From the NCBI GenBank assembly GCA_013396655.1, contig WBMV01003337.1:581028-645027 (forward strand): a stretch of 64,000 nt of DNA, written 5' to 3'. The DNA is from Campylorhamphus procurvoides. Lineage: Eukaryota; Chordata; Aves; Passeriformes; Dendrocolaptidae. Shown here one piece after another: positions 63,516 through 64,000 of this stretch (positions are counted from its first letter, which is position 1; each line of letters opens with the position of its first letter). The position numbers were made by a program, and so were the translations under genes. The notes beneath the pieces are model-generated. The model did no database searches and was not told the origin of the DNA. It saw nothing but the letters and a program-made list of their open reading frames with translations.

Positions 63516-63651
63516 AAGTAGAACTTCTACTTGGATACAGCGTGTTAGGGCCTTGGAGTACGTATAAAATAAAGTAGTGATACATTCTTGAATGTAAATG
63601 GGTATCCAATGGATACCCAGTTCCATATCCAAAATGGAACTGAAGTACTTC
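63516..63651. repeat. Cluster of five consecutive inverted repeats
   Basis: Five perfect-arm inverted repeats sit in 136 bp. (1) AAGTAGAA-c-TTCTACTT, 63516-63532. (2) TACATTC-tt-GAATGTA, 63581-63596. (3) TGGGTATCC-aat-GGATACCCA, 63599-63619. (4) CAGTTCCAT-7 nt-ATGGAACTG, 63618-63642, sharing two bases with the previous one. (5) The unbroken palindrome GAAGTACTTC, 63642-63651, sharing one base with the previous one. Members 3 to 5 form an uninterrupted chain. I do not recognise a named repeat or RNA family. It may be a palindrome-rich transposon remnant, a structured non-coding RNA or protein-binding DNA. The structure is read directly from the sequence; any function is unknown. Confidence 0.85.
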
Positions 63652-64000
63652 TACAAATACACAAATGTCAACACATTCAAAATTAAGCCTTAAGCATTTA
63701 AAAATATTTTTTAAACAAACTTGCAGTCAAGTTTCAGTTAGACTGGCTGATATTTGTCCTCAGCATCTGTGAGGAAGATGTTCCTCTTAGCAGATTCATT
63801 TATATCCCCCTACATAAGGCATTTGTCTCATTTACTCAAAAGCTCCCCCCAGGGGACTCACTGCTGCAGTGTCCTTGCACTGTCATTAATGTGTTCACCT
63901 TTAGATTGCTTCCAGGACTGGGAAGAGGCATTGGCTTTACTTTACAGATGGGAAACCAATGCTCAGAGTATGATTTCTGCAATGTCCCAGAGGAAATACA
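63652..64000. other. Unique sequence to window end
   Basis: No gene, repeat or structured element seen after the inverted-repeat cluster. Confidence 0.6.

Noticed and set aside
1..64000. tRNA, rRNA, known microRNA, CRISPR array, bacterial operon or viral genome
   Set aside because: No cloverleaf, rRNA wording, regular spacer array, dense coding or recognisable viral gene was seen. Short degenerate microRNA hairpins cannot be excluded by eye.

Overview
The window reads as vertebrate nuclear DNA, most likely from a bird. It is AT-rich and CpG-poor, with no bacterial-style gene packing and no long open reading frames. The only mobile elements I can name with confidence are three 5'-truncated CR1 LINE fragments (about 14736-15034, 21570-21965 and 50018-50157). 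Their reverse-strand 3' ends carry the sauropsid CR1 hallmark, a short ATTCTATG-like repeat next to TTGGAAGGGACC-type sequence. Three short CR1 copies in 64 kb fits the low repeat load of birds. A crocodilian or turtle is not strictly excluded.

No complete gene can be supported. The longest open frames (218 codons at 5-661 plus strand, 137 codons at 11008-11421 minus strand) have no family signature I recognise. The window is best described as intergenic or intronic. A few short segments combine an open frame with plausible splice acceptor and donor signals. The best are 2675-2883 and 56597-56715 on the minus strand, and 31016-31042 and 51451-51521 on the plus strand. They are listed as low-confidence candidate exons because similar patterns occur by chance in this much sequence, and one adjacent pair here is mutually incompatible.

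Layout. 1-9170: unique sequence with a palindrome pair at 1562-1604 and a candidate exon at 2675-2883. 9171-9292: a G-run joined to an AAAC-rich tract. 9293-21569: unique sequence, one CR1, and an estrogen-response-element-like site at 18267-18279. 21570-27220: a second CR1, a 16-bp palindrome, a local CpG cluster (25211-25546), another AAAC-rich tract and a diverged 38-bp tandem array (27106-27219). 27222-37130: mostly unique, with several splice-like segments. 37131-37291: a G/T-rich tract that is the complement type of the AAAC tracts. 37292-54439: unique, with a hairpin and 19-bp duplication at 40092-40171, a homopyrimidine run, tandem repeats, a third CR1 and a 13-bp direct repeat spaced by exactly 60 bp. 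54440-64000: a possible old repeat, a candidate exon, a POU/homeodomain motif cluster near 63071-63147, and a run of five consecutive inverted repeats at 63516-63651.

No new multi-gene system is visible. The most unusual purely structural signal is the inverted-repeat cluster at 63516-63651. Functional statements about enhancers or exons are inference and need alignment or RNA data.
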